The notes: generated by a model not told the origin, from the sequence alone. A stretch of DNA of 64,000 nucleotides from Hyphomicrobiales bacterium (GCA_009377755.1 WHTM01000022.1:16029-80028), one strand, 5' to 3'. Shown: positions 1 through 8,480, counted from the first letter of the stretch. Made by a program: numbers and translations.

Positions 1-75
1 AAGGCGAAGGGACTGACTGCCGACACCGTCGACGCCATCAAGCAGCAAATCCTCGGCATCGAGGCGCGGTCATGA
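1..75 (+). CDS. C-terminus of Mu-like gp27 (DUF3486-type) protein, partial
   Basis: Only the last 24 residues are present, ending in GLTADTVDAIKQQILGIEAR-S before TGA at 73-75. The GLTADTV..I...ILGI ending resembles the C-terminus of DUF3486/gp27 proteins, which in transposable phages sit two genes upstream of or directly before the large terminase and are thought to be the small terminase. The stop overlaps the next start (ATGA). The assignment rests on a short tail plus gene order, so it is tentative. Confidence 0.55.
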   Translation, partial: KAKGLTADTVDAIKQQILGIEARS

Positions 76-419
76 TTGGGTCTGATCGCATCCCGTGCAT
101 CAATCCGCGCTGCCGCCGTACCGCGTCGGCCGAGAAGTACGAAGCGGGCGAGCAGATCGTCTGCCGCGCATGCTTTCGGTCGCTGCCGCAGCCGATCAGA
201 GATCGCTATCGGCAGCTTCGGAACAGAGAGCGCCGCTTGCTGCGTCACGTTGAGCGGCGGGTCGCGAAGGGCACCATCACGCTGGCAAAGGTCGGGCGCC
301 TGCGTGCGGCGCTATTTCGGTGCATGTGGCGGAACTGGGACGATATCAGGCGCCGCTTCACCGCGCCCGAGGTGCCGGTCGGGCTTGAGAACTTCCTCCA
401 GGAGGCCGGGCTCGCATGA
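72..419 (+). CDS. Small zinc-ribbon phage protein
   Basis: This is a 115-residue basic protein with four cysteines near the N-terminus (C9, C14, C31, C34) arranged as two pairs, which suggests a zinc ribbon. The rest is arginine-rich and predicted helical. It starts at the ATG overlapping the preceding TGA and its own stop overlaps the terminase start, so it belongs to the packaging operon. Small zinc-finger proteins are seen at this spot in Mu-like prophages, but I know of no tested function; DNA binding during packaging is a guess. Confidence 0.7.
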   Translation: MIGSDRIPCINPRCRRTASAEKYEAGEQIVCRACFRSLPQPIRDRYRQLRNRERRLLRHVERRVAKGTITLAKVGRLRAALFRCMWRNWDDIRRRFTAPEVPVGLENFLQEAGLA

Positions 420-2062
420 TCGACGCCGGCCCGATCACCGCCGAGCAGTGGGCCGCGCACCGCCGCGCCGCCATGCAGGAGCTGCCGGCATCGCTCGCAG
501 GCCGGGCGCTGCCGGCGATCCTCTTGCCCTACCAGCGCGAGCTGCTCGCCGCGACCGCGGCGAGCCCGCTCACGGTCGCGGACAAGTCGCGCCGCATCGG
601 CGCCACCTGGTGCGTCGGCGCCGACGCGGTGCTCACCTCCGGCGCGACCAAGGCCGCCGGCGGCATGGACACGCTCTACATCGGCTACAACCTCGACATG
701 GCGCGCGAGTTCATCGACGTCTGCGCCATGTGGGCGAAGGCCTTCGCGCCGGCGTGCTCGACGGTCGACGAGTTCCTGTTCGCCGACGCCGACGACAAGG
801 GCGCCGAGCGCAACATCGCCGCGTTCCGCATCCGCTTCGCGTCGGGCTTCGAGATCGTGGCGCTGTCCTCGCGCCCGCGCAGCCTGCGCGGCCGGCAGGG
901 CTACGTGATCCTCGACGAGTTCGCCTTCCACGACGACGCGGCGGGCCTGCTCAAGGCCGCGATGGCGCTGCTGATCTGGGGCGGCAAAGTCCTCGTGATC
1001 TCGACCCACAACGGCGAGGACAACCCGTTCAATGAGCTGAACACGGAGATCCGTGCCAAGCGACGCCGCGGCCAGGTCGTGCGCTGCACTTTCGACGACG
1101 CGCTGCGCCAGGGGCTCTATCAGCGCATCTGCCTGGTGACCGGCAAACCATGGTCGCCGGAAGGCGAGGCCGAATGGCGCGCCGAGATCAGGTCCTATTA
1201 CGGCTCGGACGCCGACGAGGAGCTGGACTGCATTCCCTCGCAAGGCTCCGGCGTCTATCTCACCGGCGCGCTGATCGAAGCCTGCATGACGGCCGATGCG
1301 CCGGTGCTGCGGCTCACTTGTCCGCCCGGCTTCGAGCTCAAGAGCGACGCCGAGCGCAAATCGTTCGTCGGCGACTGGCTCGACGAGCATGTGAAGCCGC
1401 TGCTCGACACGTGTGACAAGCGCCTGCGCCACGGTTACGGCTTCGACTTCGCGCGCTCGGGCGACCTGTCGGTGTTCCTGCCGCTGGCGGAAGAGCGGAA
1501 CCTGGTACTGCGCGCGCCGTTCGTGCTGGAGCTGCGCAACGTGCCGTTCCGCCAGCAGGAGCAAATCCTGTTCTATGTCGTCGACCGGCTGCCGCGCTTC
1601 TGCGCCGGCAAGCACGACGCGCGCGGCAATGGCCAGTTCCTCGCCGAGTTCGCGATCCAGAAATACGGCCCGCTGCGCATCGAGGCGGTGATGCCGTCGC
1701 AGCCGTGGTACCTCGCCAACATGCCGGTGATGAAGGCCGCGTTCGAGGACCGCACCATCGCGCTGCCGCGCGACGCCGATGTGAAATCCGACTTCCGCCA
1801 GATCAAGATGGTGCGTGGCGTCCCGCTGGTGCCGGAGAACGCACACACCCGCGGGTTGGACGGTGGCCAGCGCCACGGCGACGCGGCGATCGCGGCGTGC
1901 CTCGCGGTCGCGGCGTTGAAGGCCGACGCCTGGGAGACAGGCTACCGCTCGCCGTCGACCGAAGCCGCCGATCGGCGCGACGGTCCCGATGAGGATGGCG
2001 CCGATGATGGCCGCGACTGGTGGCGATCGCCGCTCGGAGCGGGCATGCGAGGGAGCATCTGA
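416..2062 (+). CDS. Phage terminase large subunit, Mu gp28 type
   Basis: The large terminase powers DNA packaging into the prohead and cuts the DNA. Visible motifs are the variant Walker A KSRRIGATW (57-65), Walker B YVILDEF (163-169), a coupling motif VISTHNGEDN (194-203) and the start of an RNase H-like nuclease domain, GFDFARSGD (342-350). The length of 548 residues is normal for gp28. A clear AGGAGG at 400-405 supports the ATG at 416, which overlaps the upstream stop. The head-full, Mu-type packaging role follows from the family and from the adjoining portal gene. Confidence 0.93.
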   Translation: MIDAGPITAEQWAAHRRAAMQELPASLAGRALPAILLPYQRELLAATAASPLTVADKSRRIGATWCVGADAVLTSGATKAAGGMDTLYIGYNLDMAREFIDVCAMWAKAFAPACSTVDEFLFADADDKGAERNIAAFRIRFASGFEIVALSSRPRSLRGRQGYVILDEFAFHDDAAGLLKAAMALLIWGGKVLVISTHNGEDNPFNELNTEIRAKRRRGQVVRCTFDDALRQGLYQRICLVTGKPWSPEGEAEWRAEIRSYYGSDADEELDCIPSQGSGVYLTGALIEACMTADAPVLRLTCPPGFELKSDAERKSFVGDWLDEHVKPLLDTCDKRLRHGYGFDFARSGDLSVFLPLAEERNLVLRAPFVLELRNVPFRQQEQILFYVVDRLPRFCAGKHDARGNGQFLAEFAIQKYGPLRIEAVMPSQPWYLANMPVMKAAFEDRTIALPRDADVKSDFRQIKMVRGVPLVPENAHTRGLDGGQRHGDAAIAACLAVAALKADAWETGYRSPSTEAADRRDGPDEDGADDGRDWWRSPLGAGMRGSI

Positions 2063-3672
2063 TGGCCACCAAGCCTACCCTCGTCGATCAATACGGCCGG
2101 CCGATCGAGCGCTCGGTGCTCACCGAGGCGATCGCCGGGCCGACCATCACCGGCGTGCGCTCGCCGCTCACCGGCTATCCCGGCGACGGGCTCAATCCGC
2201 GAAGGCTCGCGAACCTGCTGCGCGAGGCCGACCAGGGCGAGCCGCTGCGCTATTTCGAGCTGGCCGAGCAGATCGAGGAGCGCGACCTGCACTACGCCGG
2301 CGTGCTCGGCACGCGCAAGCGCTCGGTGGCGCAGCTCAGCGTCCAGGTCGATGCGGCGTCGGACGATCCGCTGCACGTCGCGCACGCCGACATGATCCGC
2401 GACTGGCTCACGCGCGACGAGCTGGCGGATGAAATCTTCGACATGCTCGACGCGATCGGCAAGGGCGAAAGCTATACCGAGATCGTCTGGGACACCTCGG
2501 AAGGCCAGTGGCGCCCGAAGTGCCTGGAGTGGCGCGACCCGCGCTGGTTCCGCCCCAAGCGCGAGGACGGCGCGACGCCGCTGCTGCGCACCGATACCGG
2601 CGACGTGCCGCTGCCCGCCTTCAAGTTCATCGTCGCGCGCATCCGCGCCAAGTCCGGCCTGCCGGTGCGCTCGGGGCTGGCGCGGCTCGCCGCCTGGTCG
2701 TGGATGTTCAAGGCGTTCACGCTTCGCGACTGGGCGATCTTCACGCAGACCTTCGGCCAGCCGATCCGCGTCGGCAAGTATCCCGCCGGCGCCACCGAGG
2801 CCGACAAGGACACGCTGTTCCGCGCCGTCGCCAACATCGCCGGCGACTGCGCCGCCATCATCCCCGAGTCGATGCTGATCGAGTTCATCGAGGCGAAGTC
2901 GGTCGCCTCCTCGCTCGACCTGTACGAGCGGCGCGCCGACTGGCTCGACAAGCAGGTGTCGAAGGCGGTGCTCGGCCAGACCGCGACCACCGACGCGGTC
3001 ACCGGCGGGCTCGGCTCCGGCAAGGAGCACCGCCAGGTGCAGGAGGACATCGAGCGCGCCGACGCCAAGGCGCTCTCCGCGATTCTCAACCGCGACCTGG
3101 CGCGGCCGTGGGTCGATCTCGAATACGGCCCGCAGCAGCAGTATCCGAAGATTCGCATCGGCCGCGAGGACGAGCGCGACGTCAAGCAGACGATCGACGG
3201 CATCGTGCAGCTGGTGCCGATGGGGCTGAAGGTCGAGAAGAGCTGGGCGAACGACATGCTCGGCATCCCCGACCCGGACGAGGGTGCCGAGCTGCTGGCG
3301 CCGGCCGCCGCGCCCGATCCGTTCGCTGCCTTCGGCCGCGGCGGTGCCACAGCGTTCCCTCCCCCCTTGCGGGGGAGGGACAGGGAGGGGGGTGAGCAAT
3401 CGCTGCAAGCCTCCGGCGCGCCCGCGCGCCGCGCCGACGATGCGATCGACGCGCTCGCGGCGCAGACCGAGCAGCTGCTCGCCGACGCCAGCGACGCCAT
3501 GGTCGACACCGTGCGCAAGCTGGTCGATGCCGCGACGTCGCTCGAAGACATCCGCGACACGCTGCTCGCGCTCAAGCCCGACATGCCGGAAGCGCGCGTC
3601 GCGGCGCTGATGCGCCTCGCGTTGGTGATGGCCCGGCTCTCTGGCCGCAACGAGATCGCGGAGCAGCAATGA
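2062..3672 (+). CDS. Phage portal protein, DUF935 / Mu gp29 type
   Basis: The portal forms the dodecameric ring at one capsid vertex through which DNA enters and to which the tail is joined. The 536-residue protein has the DUF935 layout, with the conserved central part around FIVARIRAKSGLPVRSGLAR and the WMFKAFTLRDW region. An ATG at 15 codons upstream in frame is possible, but 2062 overlaps the terminase TGA and has GAGGGAG just before it, so it is preferred. Near the C-terminus (about residues 431-445) the reading frame passes through a palindromic dispersed repeat coding for PPPLRGRDREGG, an apparent insertion. Confidence 0.92.
   Translation: MATKPTLVDQYGRPIERSVLTEAIAGPTITGVRSPLTGYPGDGLNPRRLANLLREADQGEPLRYFELAEQIEERDLHYAGVLGTRKRSVAQLSVQVDAASDDPLHVAHADMIRDWLTRDELADEIFDMLDAIGKGESYTEIVWDTSEGQWRPKCLEWRDPRWFRPKREDGATPLLRTDTGDVPLPAFKFIVARIRAKSGLPVRSGLARLAAWSWMFKAFTLRDWAIFTQTFGQPIRVGKYPAGATEADKDTLFRAVANIAGDCAAIIPESMLIEFIEAKSVASSLDLYERRADWLDKQVSKAVLGQTATTDAVTGGLGSGKEHRQVQEDIERADAKALSAILNRDLARPWVDLEYGPQQQYPKIRIGREDERDVKQTIDGIVQLVPMGLKVEKSWANDMLGIPDPDEGAELLAPAAAPDPFAAFGRGGATAFPPPLRGRDREGGEQSLQASGAPARRADDAIDALAAQTEQLLADASDAMVDTVRKLVDAATSLEDIRDTLLALKPDMPEARVAALMRLALVMARLSGRNEIAEQQ
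3356..3396. repeat. REP-like palindrome inside the portal gene
   Basis: A perfect 10-bp inverted repeat (TCCCTCCCCC at 3356-3365 and GGGGGAGGGA at 3371-3380, loop CTTGC) is followed by a further C/G-rich stretch to 3396. It reads through in the portal frame without a stop. Such palindromes normally lie between genes in Hyphomicrobiales chromosomes, so its position in a coding region is unusual. Confidence 0.75.
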
Positions 3673-3695
3673 AACCGCGTTGCAGCGGTGCGACT

Positions 3696-4427
3696 CTAGC
3701 TTGCGCCGAGAATGGCGCGGTGTGCGGCGTCCGTCCGTTGCTGCAGCGAACTTTCCGACCTGGCAATGGTGGCACGGAGTTCTTGATTGAGGTGCGCGAG
3801 CTGCGCCGCTCGGTATGCCAAGTCGCGCAGAAGATCGCGTGTTTGTTTGATGAACCCAGCGCTAGGCGTAAAGTTTGGGTAGGTCGGAATTGGGTCCAAC
3901 GAATGGGTGCTTGGCAAGATCGCATCGCGCTCGCGATAGATGCCGGCCTTGAGTCGGTGTCGCTCTTGGCGGAGTCCGAAATTCAATTGTGCGGGAGGAG
4001 CGTCGGGCTCGTCGCTTTGCGTAAGAGCAATCTGCCGCAAGTCGTTCAGCCGCTCTTTCGTTCGGTGAAGTATTGTTTCGTCTGGCTCCGCGGCGGCGAC
4101 TGTCGTCTCCAACCGCGTTTGCAGCTCTGTGCTCCAGTAGAGGAACTGCCGATCGTGATCGATGGCATCGGCTTCCTCGGCGAGCACCGGCAGCAGCTGC
4201 ATTGCGGCCTGCGCGGACTGCACCCGCACCTGACGCCAGACCGGCCACAGCGCGAGCACGGCCGCCGCGAGGGCGACCAAGGCAGCGATCAGGGTCTGCC
4301 ACTCTTTTGCAAAATCATAGAGCGTCTGGCCGCCAATCGGCCCGGCGACGCCCAGCCACGCCGTCAGGACGGCCGCCAGCATCAGCGAGGCGATGGGGCC
4401 AAGGCCGGGAAGTTCTGGGGTGCGCAC
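3696..4427 (-). CDS. Two-TM membrane protein, probable prophage moron
   Basis: This 243-residue protein runs against the head operon. It has two hydrophobic helices (about residues 11-30 and 46-62: IASLMLAAVLTAWLGVAG and LIAALVALAAAVLALWPVW) and then a long soluble, helical, charged tail that could form a coiled coil. The pattern KEWQTLIAALVALAAAVLAL is typical of a widespread uncharacterised alphaproteobacterial membrane family. It sits convergent to the portal gene (23 bp between stops) and 29 bp from the gp30 start, splitting genes that usually abut. Base composition is visibly less GC-rich than the flanks. It is likely a lysogenic-conversion gene; function unknown. Confidence 0.72.
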   Translation of the reverse strand: MRTPELPGLGPIASLMLAAVLTAWLGVAGPIGGQTLYDFAKEWQTLIAALVALAAAVLALWPVWRQVRVQSAQAAMQLLPVLAEEADAIDHDRQFLYWSTELQTRLETTVAAAEPDETILHRTKERLNDLRQIALTQSDEPDAPPAQLNFGLRQERHRLKAGIYRERDAILPSTHSLDPIPTYPNFTPSAGFIKQTRDLLRDLAYRAAQLAHLNQELRATIARSESSLQQRTDAAHRAILGAS

Positions 4428-4456
4428 GGGTTCAAGGCTGCCGAGCCTCCGCGCGG

Positions 4457-5188
4457 ATGTCCAGCATGAGCGGGCTCACGCAGCCGAGCTATCCACATGG
4501 CCGCCCCGCGCTGCAGGCCGCCAGGGTCGATCCGTTCGCCGTCAATCCGATCGAGGCGATCGAGTTCCTGCGCAACAAGCTGCGCATCCCGACCTTCACC
4601 TGGACCGACATCTGGCAGGAGATGCACAGCAGAGCCTTCGTCGTCGCCGGCGCGCAGAGCGATGCGCTGTTGAAGGATTTTCACGACGCGGTGCTGCGCG
4701 CCATCTCGGAAGGCCGGACGCTTCAACAGTTCCGCGCCGACTTCGACCGCATCGTCGCGACGCACGGCTGGAGCTATCACGGTACCCCAGGCTGGCGCAG
4801 CCGCGTGATCTATCAGACCAACATGCGCATGGCCTATGCGGCCGGGCGCTGGGAACAGATTCAGCGCGTCAAGGACGACCGGCCGTATCTGCGCTACGTC
4901 GCGGTGATGGACGAGCGCACCCGGGAGGAGCACGCCGCCTGGCACGACACGGTGCTGCCGGCCGACGACCCGTGGTGGCAGACGCATTTCCCGCCCAACG
5001 GCTGGCACTGCCGCTGCACGGTGCAGAGCCTCAACGACCGCGACCTCGCCCGCTACGGCCTTTCGCTCTCCGGCCAGGCTCCGGCCTCCGAATGGGTCGA
5101 GCACACCGTCACCGGCGGGCGCACGGTGATGGCGCCGGAGGGCATCGACCCCGGCTTTGCCTACCGCCCCGGCGCCTTCCCGGACTGA
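4457..5188 (+). CDS. Phage head morphogenesis protein, Mu gpF/gp30 type
   Basis: This minor head protein of 243 residues belongs to the Mu gpF family (PF04233), which is needed for prohead assembly. The family core is seen in RSRVIYQTNMRMAYAAGRWEQ-like sequence (about residues 114-133), the DERTREEHAAWHDTVLPADDPWW block, and PPNGWHCRCTVQSL, with the conserved WHCRC motif. I chose ATG 4457; ATG 4466 is equally possible and neither has a strong ribosome site. That is unusual for this operon and probably results from the reverse-strand gene inserted just upstream. Confidence 0.88.
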   Translation: MSSMSGLTQPSYPHGRPALQAARVDPFAVNPIEAIEFLRNKLRIPTFTWTDIWQEMHSRAFVVAGAQSDALLKDFHDAVLRAISEGRTLQQFRADFDRIVATHGWSYHGTPGWRSRVIYQTNMRMAYAAGRWEQIQRVKDDRPYLRYVAVMDERTREEHAAWHDTVLPADDPWWQTHFPPNGWHCRCTVQSLNDRDLARYGLSLSGQAPASEWVEHTVTGGRTVMAPEGIDPGFAYRPGAFPD

Positions 5189-5190
5189 TT

Positions 5191-5240
5191 ACCCCCCACC
5201 CCGGCGGCTGCGCCGCCGACCTCCCCGCAAGGGGAAGGGT
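5191..5240. repeat. Dispersed GC-rich palindrome after gp30
   Basis: Directly after the gp30 stop lie two stacked inverted repeats: CGGCGGC/GCCGCCG (5202-5208, 5212-5218) and CCCC/GGGG around GCAA (5223-5234). This has the look of chromosomal intergenic repeats in Hyphomicrobiales rather than phage sequence. It could also act as a transcription attenuator inside the late operon. Confidence 0.6.
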
Positions 5241-5396
5241 ACCATCCCTTCCAGGATCGATTTTGAAGGCCCTTAAAAGCCGCTAAAAGCCCCTCGCCGG
5301 AAAAGTCCGTGGCTCAGACCGGCCGGCCGGCCGGCGCGCTCAGCGGCCGTTTCTGGGGCGCGCGCGATTCCGCTTCGCTTTGATCCCGCAGGCCAC

Positions 5397-5567
5397 TCAC
5401 CGCATCATCGCGACTGCGACCGCGGCCACCACCGCGGCGAGCGCCACGAGCCGCAGCGCCTGCCAGGCGTAGAGCCGCAAGCGCGCACGGCGCGGCATCG
5501 CCAGCACCGAGGCGCGCCGGTCCCCGGTCTCGGCTTGCTCGTAGGCATCCTGCGTGCGCCAGCCCAT
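5397..5567 (-). CDS. Single-TM small membrane protein (56 aa), possible moron
   Basis: This short reverse-strand gene codes for a 56-residue protein with a charged N-terminus and one C-terminal membrane helix (LVALAAVVAAVAVAMM). The start MGWRTQDAYEQAE is chosen because it follows a very strong ribosome site, GGGAGGAGA, nine bases upstream. A longer frame exists but lacks that support. It lies alone in the gp30-protease gap, opposite to the late genes. It could be expressed from the lysogen; a holin role is possible but not shown. Family not recognised. Confidence 0.55.
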   Translation of the reverse strand: MGWRTQDAYEQAETGDRRASVLAMPRRARLRLYAWQALRLVALAAVVAAVAVAMMR

Positions 5568-5583
5568 CGTCTCCTCCCAACAC

Positions 5584-5601
5584 CCCGGACAGGTGTCCGG
5601 G
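5584..5601. promoter_or_regulatory. Perfect inverted repeat upstream of the 56-aa gene
   Basis: CCCGGACA (5584-5591) and TGTCCGGG (5594-5601) form an 8-bp perfect inverted repeat with a 2-bp centre. It lies 16 bp upstream of the reverse-strand start at 5567 and 37 bp before the protease start. The short centre suits a dimeric operator better than an RNA hairpin. Confidence 0.4.
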
Positions 5602-5637
5602 TTACCAATCCCGTAATTTCCCGCTGATTGTCGCCCG

Positions 5638-6801
5638 ATGCAAGGGCAGCAAACCATTCCTTCGAACGCATCGTCCGCCAGCGGTTCGGCGGGCGGTCAG
5701 GTCGTGCCGGCCAGGACCGCCCTGCAAGCTGCGGCGCTGGCCGACCATGCGATCGCAAACAGAGCAATCTCCTTCGTCGCGCTCGCCGCCGCCGGCGGCG
5801 CCGTGCCGGACGAGATCATGCTGCTGCCCGCCGGCGGCACGATCCCGACGCTCGACGGGCGCGGCCCGTACAAGGTCGCCGACCTCGCGGCGCTCGCAGC
5901 GGCGAGCCTCAGTGACGCCGGCGGCAAGCTGCCGATCGACGAGTGCCACGCCACCGACCTCGCGGCCCCGCACGGGCAGCCGGCGCCGGCGCGCGGCTGG
6001 ATCGTCGCGCTCAACGCGCGGCCGGACGGGCTGTTTGCCCAGGTCGAATGGACCGAGGAAGGCAGAGAGCTCGTCGGCTCCGGCGCCTATCGCGGCATCT
6101 CGCCGGTGTTCCTGCACACCGAGGACAACACCATCACGCGCCTGCTGCGCGCTTCGCTCACCAACACACCCAACCTGCGCGGCCTGGCCGCGCTGCATCA
6201 GGAGAACGGCATGGACTTCATGGCGCAGCTGCGCGAGGCGCTCGGCCTCGCCGAGGACGCCGACGCCGCGGCGGTGATCGCGGCGATCAAGAAGCTCAAG
6301 GGCGGCGACGCCGATGCGGCGGCACAGGCGGTGCTGGCGTCGATCGCCAAGGCCGCAGGGCTCGCCGCAGAATCCAACGCCGACGCGATCGTCGCCGCAG
6401 TGACCGCGCTCGGCACGACGGGCGGCGATGCCGTCAAGGCGCTGCAGGCGGAACTCGCCACCGTCACCACCAGGCTCAACACGCTGACCGCCGAGCAGGC
6501 GAAGGAGCGCGCCACCGCCTTCGTCGACGGCGCGATCAGGGCCGGACGCGTCGGCGTCAAGCCGATGCGCGACCATTACATCGCGCAGCACGCCATCGAT
6601 CCGGCGCGGGTCGAGAAGGAGATCGGCGCCATGCCGGTGCTCGGCCCGTCCGGCGCGGCGGTGACGCCGCCGGCCAAGGACAATGACGGCAAGGTCGCGC
6701 TCAACGCCGAGCAGCTCGCCGTCGCCAAGGCCCTCGGCGTCAAGCCGGAGGACTACCAGAAGACCCTCGCGGCCGAGGCCGCCAACGAGGAGGTTGCCTG
6801 A
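5638..6801 (+). CDS. Prohead protease/scaffold, Mu gpI (gp32) type
   Basis: A 387-residue Mu I-like protein (PF10123). The N-terminal half is the protease, which matures the head (conserved IDECHATDLAAPHGQPAPARGW region at about residues 100-122 and GRELVGSGAYRGISPVFLH). The C-terminal half is alanine-rich and helical and likely acts as the scaffold before being cleaved. In Mu the scaffold is also made from an internal start; the internal ATGs at the DFMAQLREALGLAEDADA segment (near 6210-6222) are candidates. The gene ends by overlapping the decoration gene by one base. Confidence 0.88.
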   Translation: MQGQQTIPSNASSASGSAGGQVVPARTALQAAALADHAIANRAISFVALAAAGGAVPDEIMLLPAGGTIPTLDGRGPYKVADLAALAAASLSDAGGKLPIDECHATDLAAPHGQPAPARGWIVALNARPDGLFAQVEWTEEGRELVGSGAYRGISPVFLHTEDNTITRLLRASLTNTPNLRGLAALHQENGMDFMAQLREALGLAEDADAAAVIAAIKKLKGGDADAAAQAVLASIAKAAGLAAESNADAIVAAVTALGTTGGDAVKALQAELATVTTRLNTLTAEQAKERATAFVDGAIRAGRVGVKPMRDHYIAQHAIDPARVEKEIGAMPVLGPSGAAVTPPAKDNDGKVALNAEQLAVAKALGVKPEDYQKTLAAEAANEEVA

Positions 6802-7217
6802 TGGTCGCGTTGACCAAGGATCGCAACACGCCGGAAGCCATCGGCCAGGTCGACGAGCATCCCGTGCTTGCCGCCACCGAGATTTTCGCCGGGTCCATCG
6901 TCGTGCTCGACGCCGCCGGCTGGGCCAAGCCCGCCGTCACCGCCACCGGGCTCGTGGTCGCCGGCCGCGCCGAGGAGCAGGTCGACAACAGCGCCGGCGC
7001 GAACGGCGCGCTGCGCGTCAGAGTCAAGCGCGGCGTGTTCCGCTACGGCAACTCGGCCGCCGGCGACCTGATCGCCCAGGCCGACATCGGCGCCGACTGC
7101 TACCTGGTCGACGATCAGACCGTCGCCAAAACGGACGGGACGGGCACGCGCTCGCTCGCCGGCAAGGTGGTGCAGGTCGACGCCATCGGCGTCTGGGTCA
7201 AGCTCGGCATCATCTAG
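6801..7217 (+). CDS. Capsid decoration/cement protein (gp33-like)
   Basis: This 138-residue, beta-rich protein has the pattern of small head-decoration proteins: a short charged N-terminus, EIFAGSIVVLDAAGWAKPA, VVAGRAEEQVDN and a C-terminal VVQVDAIGVWVKLGII. It sits between the protease-scaffold and the major head gene, the usual place of the Mu-like cement protein. It starts at the ATG overlapping the protease stop. The role is inferred from position and fold pattern. Confidence 0.72.
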   Translation: MVALTKDRNTPEAIGQVDEHPVLAATEIFAGSIVVLDAAGWAKPAVTATGLVVAGRAEEQVDNSAGANGALRVRVKRGVFRYGNSAAGDLIAQADIGADCYLVDDQTVAKTDGTGTRSLAGKVVQVDAIGVWVKLGII

Positions 7218-7232
7218 AGGGACAATCGCAAC

Positions 7233-8126
7233 ATGCTGATCAATGCCGCCAACCTCAACGCGCTGCGCGCCGGCTTCTCCACCCTCTACCAGGAGGGGCT
7301 CGGGCTCGCGTCGTCGCAGTATCTGCGGGTCGCAACCGTAGTGCCGGCCTCCACCAAGGAACAGAAATACGGCTGGCTCGGCAAGTTCCCGAGCGTGCGC
7401 GAGTGGGTCGGACCGCGCGTCGTGCACAACCTTGCGCAGCACGACTATGCCATCAAGGAGAAGCCGCTCGAACTCACGGTCGGCGTGGAGCGCGACGACA
7501 TCGAGACCGACAATCTCGGCATCTACAATCCGATGTTCCGCGAGATGGGGCAGTCGACCGGCTCCGAGTGGGAGCGGATGGTCTGGGCGATGCTCAAGGC
7601 CGGCTTCACCACCGAGTGCTATGATGGGCAGTTCTTCTTCGACACCGACCATCCGGTGCTGGACGAGAATGGCGCCGAGGTCTCGGTCGCCAACACCGAC
7701 GGCGGCGCCGGCACGCCCTGGTTCCTGCTCTGCACCCGCAATGTACTGAAGCCGATCATCCTGCAGAAGCGCAAGGACTTCCAGTTCGTCGCCAAGGACC
7801 GGCCGGACGACGACAACGTCTTCACCGACAACCAGTTCGTCTACGGCGCCGACGCGCGCGGCAACACCGGCTTCGGCTTCTGGCAGATGGCCTGGGGCTC
7901 CAAGCAGACGCTCGACGCCGCGCACTACGCCACCGCCCGCGCCGCGCTGATTGACATGAAGGGCGACCACGGCCGCCCGCTCGGCCTGATGCCCGACCTG
8001 CTGGTCGTGCCCGGCTCGCTCGAAAGCGCCGGCCGCAAGATTCTCAATTCCGAGAACGCCGCCGGCGGCGAGACCAACGAGTGGAAAGGCACCGCCGAGC
8101 TGATGGTCGTGCCGTGGCTGGCGTGA
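7233..8126 (+). CDS. Major head subunit, Mu gpT (gp34) type
   Basis: The main capsid protein of 297 residues (PF10124). Typical features are the N-terminal LINAANLNALRAGFSTLYQEGL, the WLGKFPSVREWVGPRVV block at about 50-66, the KPLELTVGVERDDIETDNLG block, and the long loop FFDTDHPVLDENGAE. An AGGGA lies 11 bases before the ATG. Length and order match the Mu T family, so the capsid should have the HK97-like fold that T proteins adopt. Confidence 0.95.
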   Translation: MLINAANLNALRAGFSTLYQEGLGLASSQYLRVATVVPASTKEQKYGWLGKFPSVREWVGPRVVHNLAQHDYAIKEKPLELTVGVERDDIETDNLGIYNPMFREMGQSTGSEWERMVWAMLKAGFTTECYDGQFFFDTDHPVLDENGAEVSVANTDGGAGTPWFLLCTRNVLKPIILQKRKDFQFVAKDRPDDDNVFTDNQFVYGADARGNTGFGFWQMAWGSKQTLDAAHYATARAALIDMKGDHGRPLGLMPDLLVVPGSLESAGRKILNSENAAGGETNEWKGTAELMVVPWLA

Positions 8127-8171
8127 GCATAGGGCGCGGCTTGTTCGCGCCCGTCCAAGGAGAACCGAGCC

Positions 8172-8399
8172 ATGGCGCGCAAGGCGAAGAAACACGACAC
8201 CGATCAGGACGCCGGCGGCGCGGCTGACGCGACGCATGTGCGCATCAGCGCGCAGCGCGACGGCTACCGCCGCGCCGGCATGGCGCACAGCAAGGTCGGC
8301 GCGGTGCATCCGATCGACAGCTTCACGCCGGACCAGCTCGCGATGCTGCGCGGCGACCCGCGGCTGACGCTTCAGTTCGTCGCCGGCGACACGGACTAA
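8172..8399 (+). CDS. Mu-like gp35 small head-region protein
   Basis: A 75-residue protein with a lysine-rich start and the segment RDGYRRAGMAHSKVG...FTPDQLAMLRGDPRLTLQFV. This matches the gp35/HI1506 family found after the major head gene in Mu-like prophages. AAGGAG lies 9 bases before the ATG. The function is unknown in the family. Confidence 0.75.
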   Translation: MARKAKKHDTDQDAGGAADATHVRISAQRDGYRRAGMAHSKVGAVHPIDSFTPDQLAMLRGDPRLTLQFVAGDTD

Positions 8400-8480
8400 C
8401 GACTCGCCGCATCGGGGCGCGCGGCCAGGGGTGACCGCGAGCACTCGGCCGGTGTGGCTACGGCCCCTCTGGGGCCTCTC

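Noticed and set aside
245..1876. Long reverse-strand frames opposite the terminase and other GC-rich genes
   Set aside because: Typical mirror frames of high-GC coding DNA; histidine/arginine/valine-rich without domains.
3669..4469. Long forward frame opposite the reverse-strand membrane gene
   Set aside because: Its translation is cysteine/arginine-rich and low in structure, with no family pattern, while the reverse frame shows clean membrane helices.
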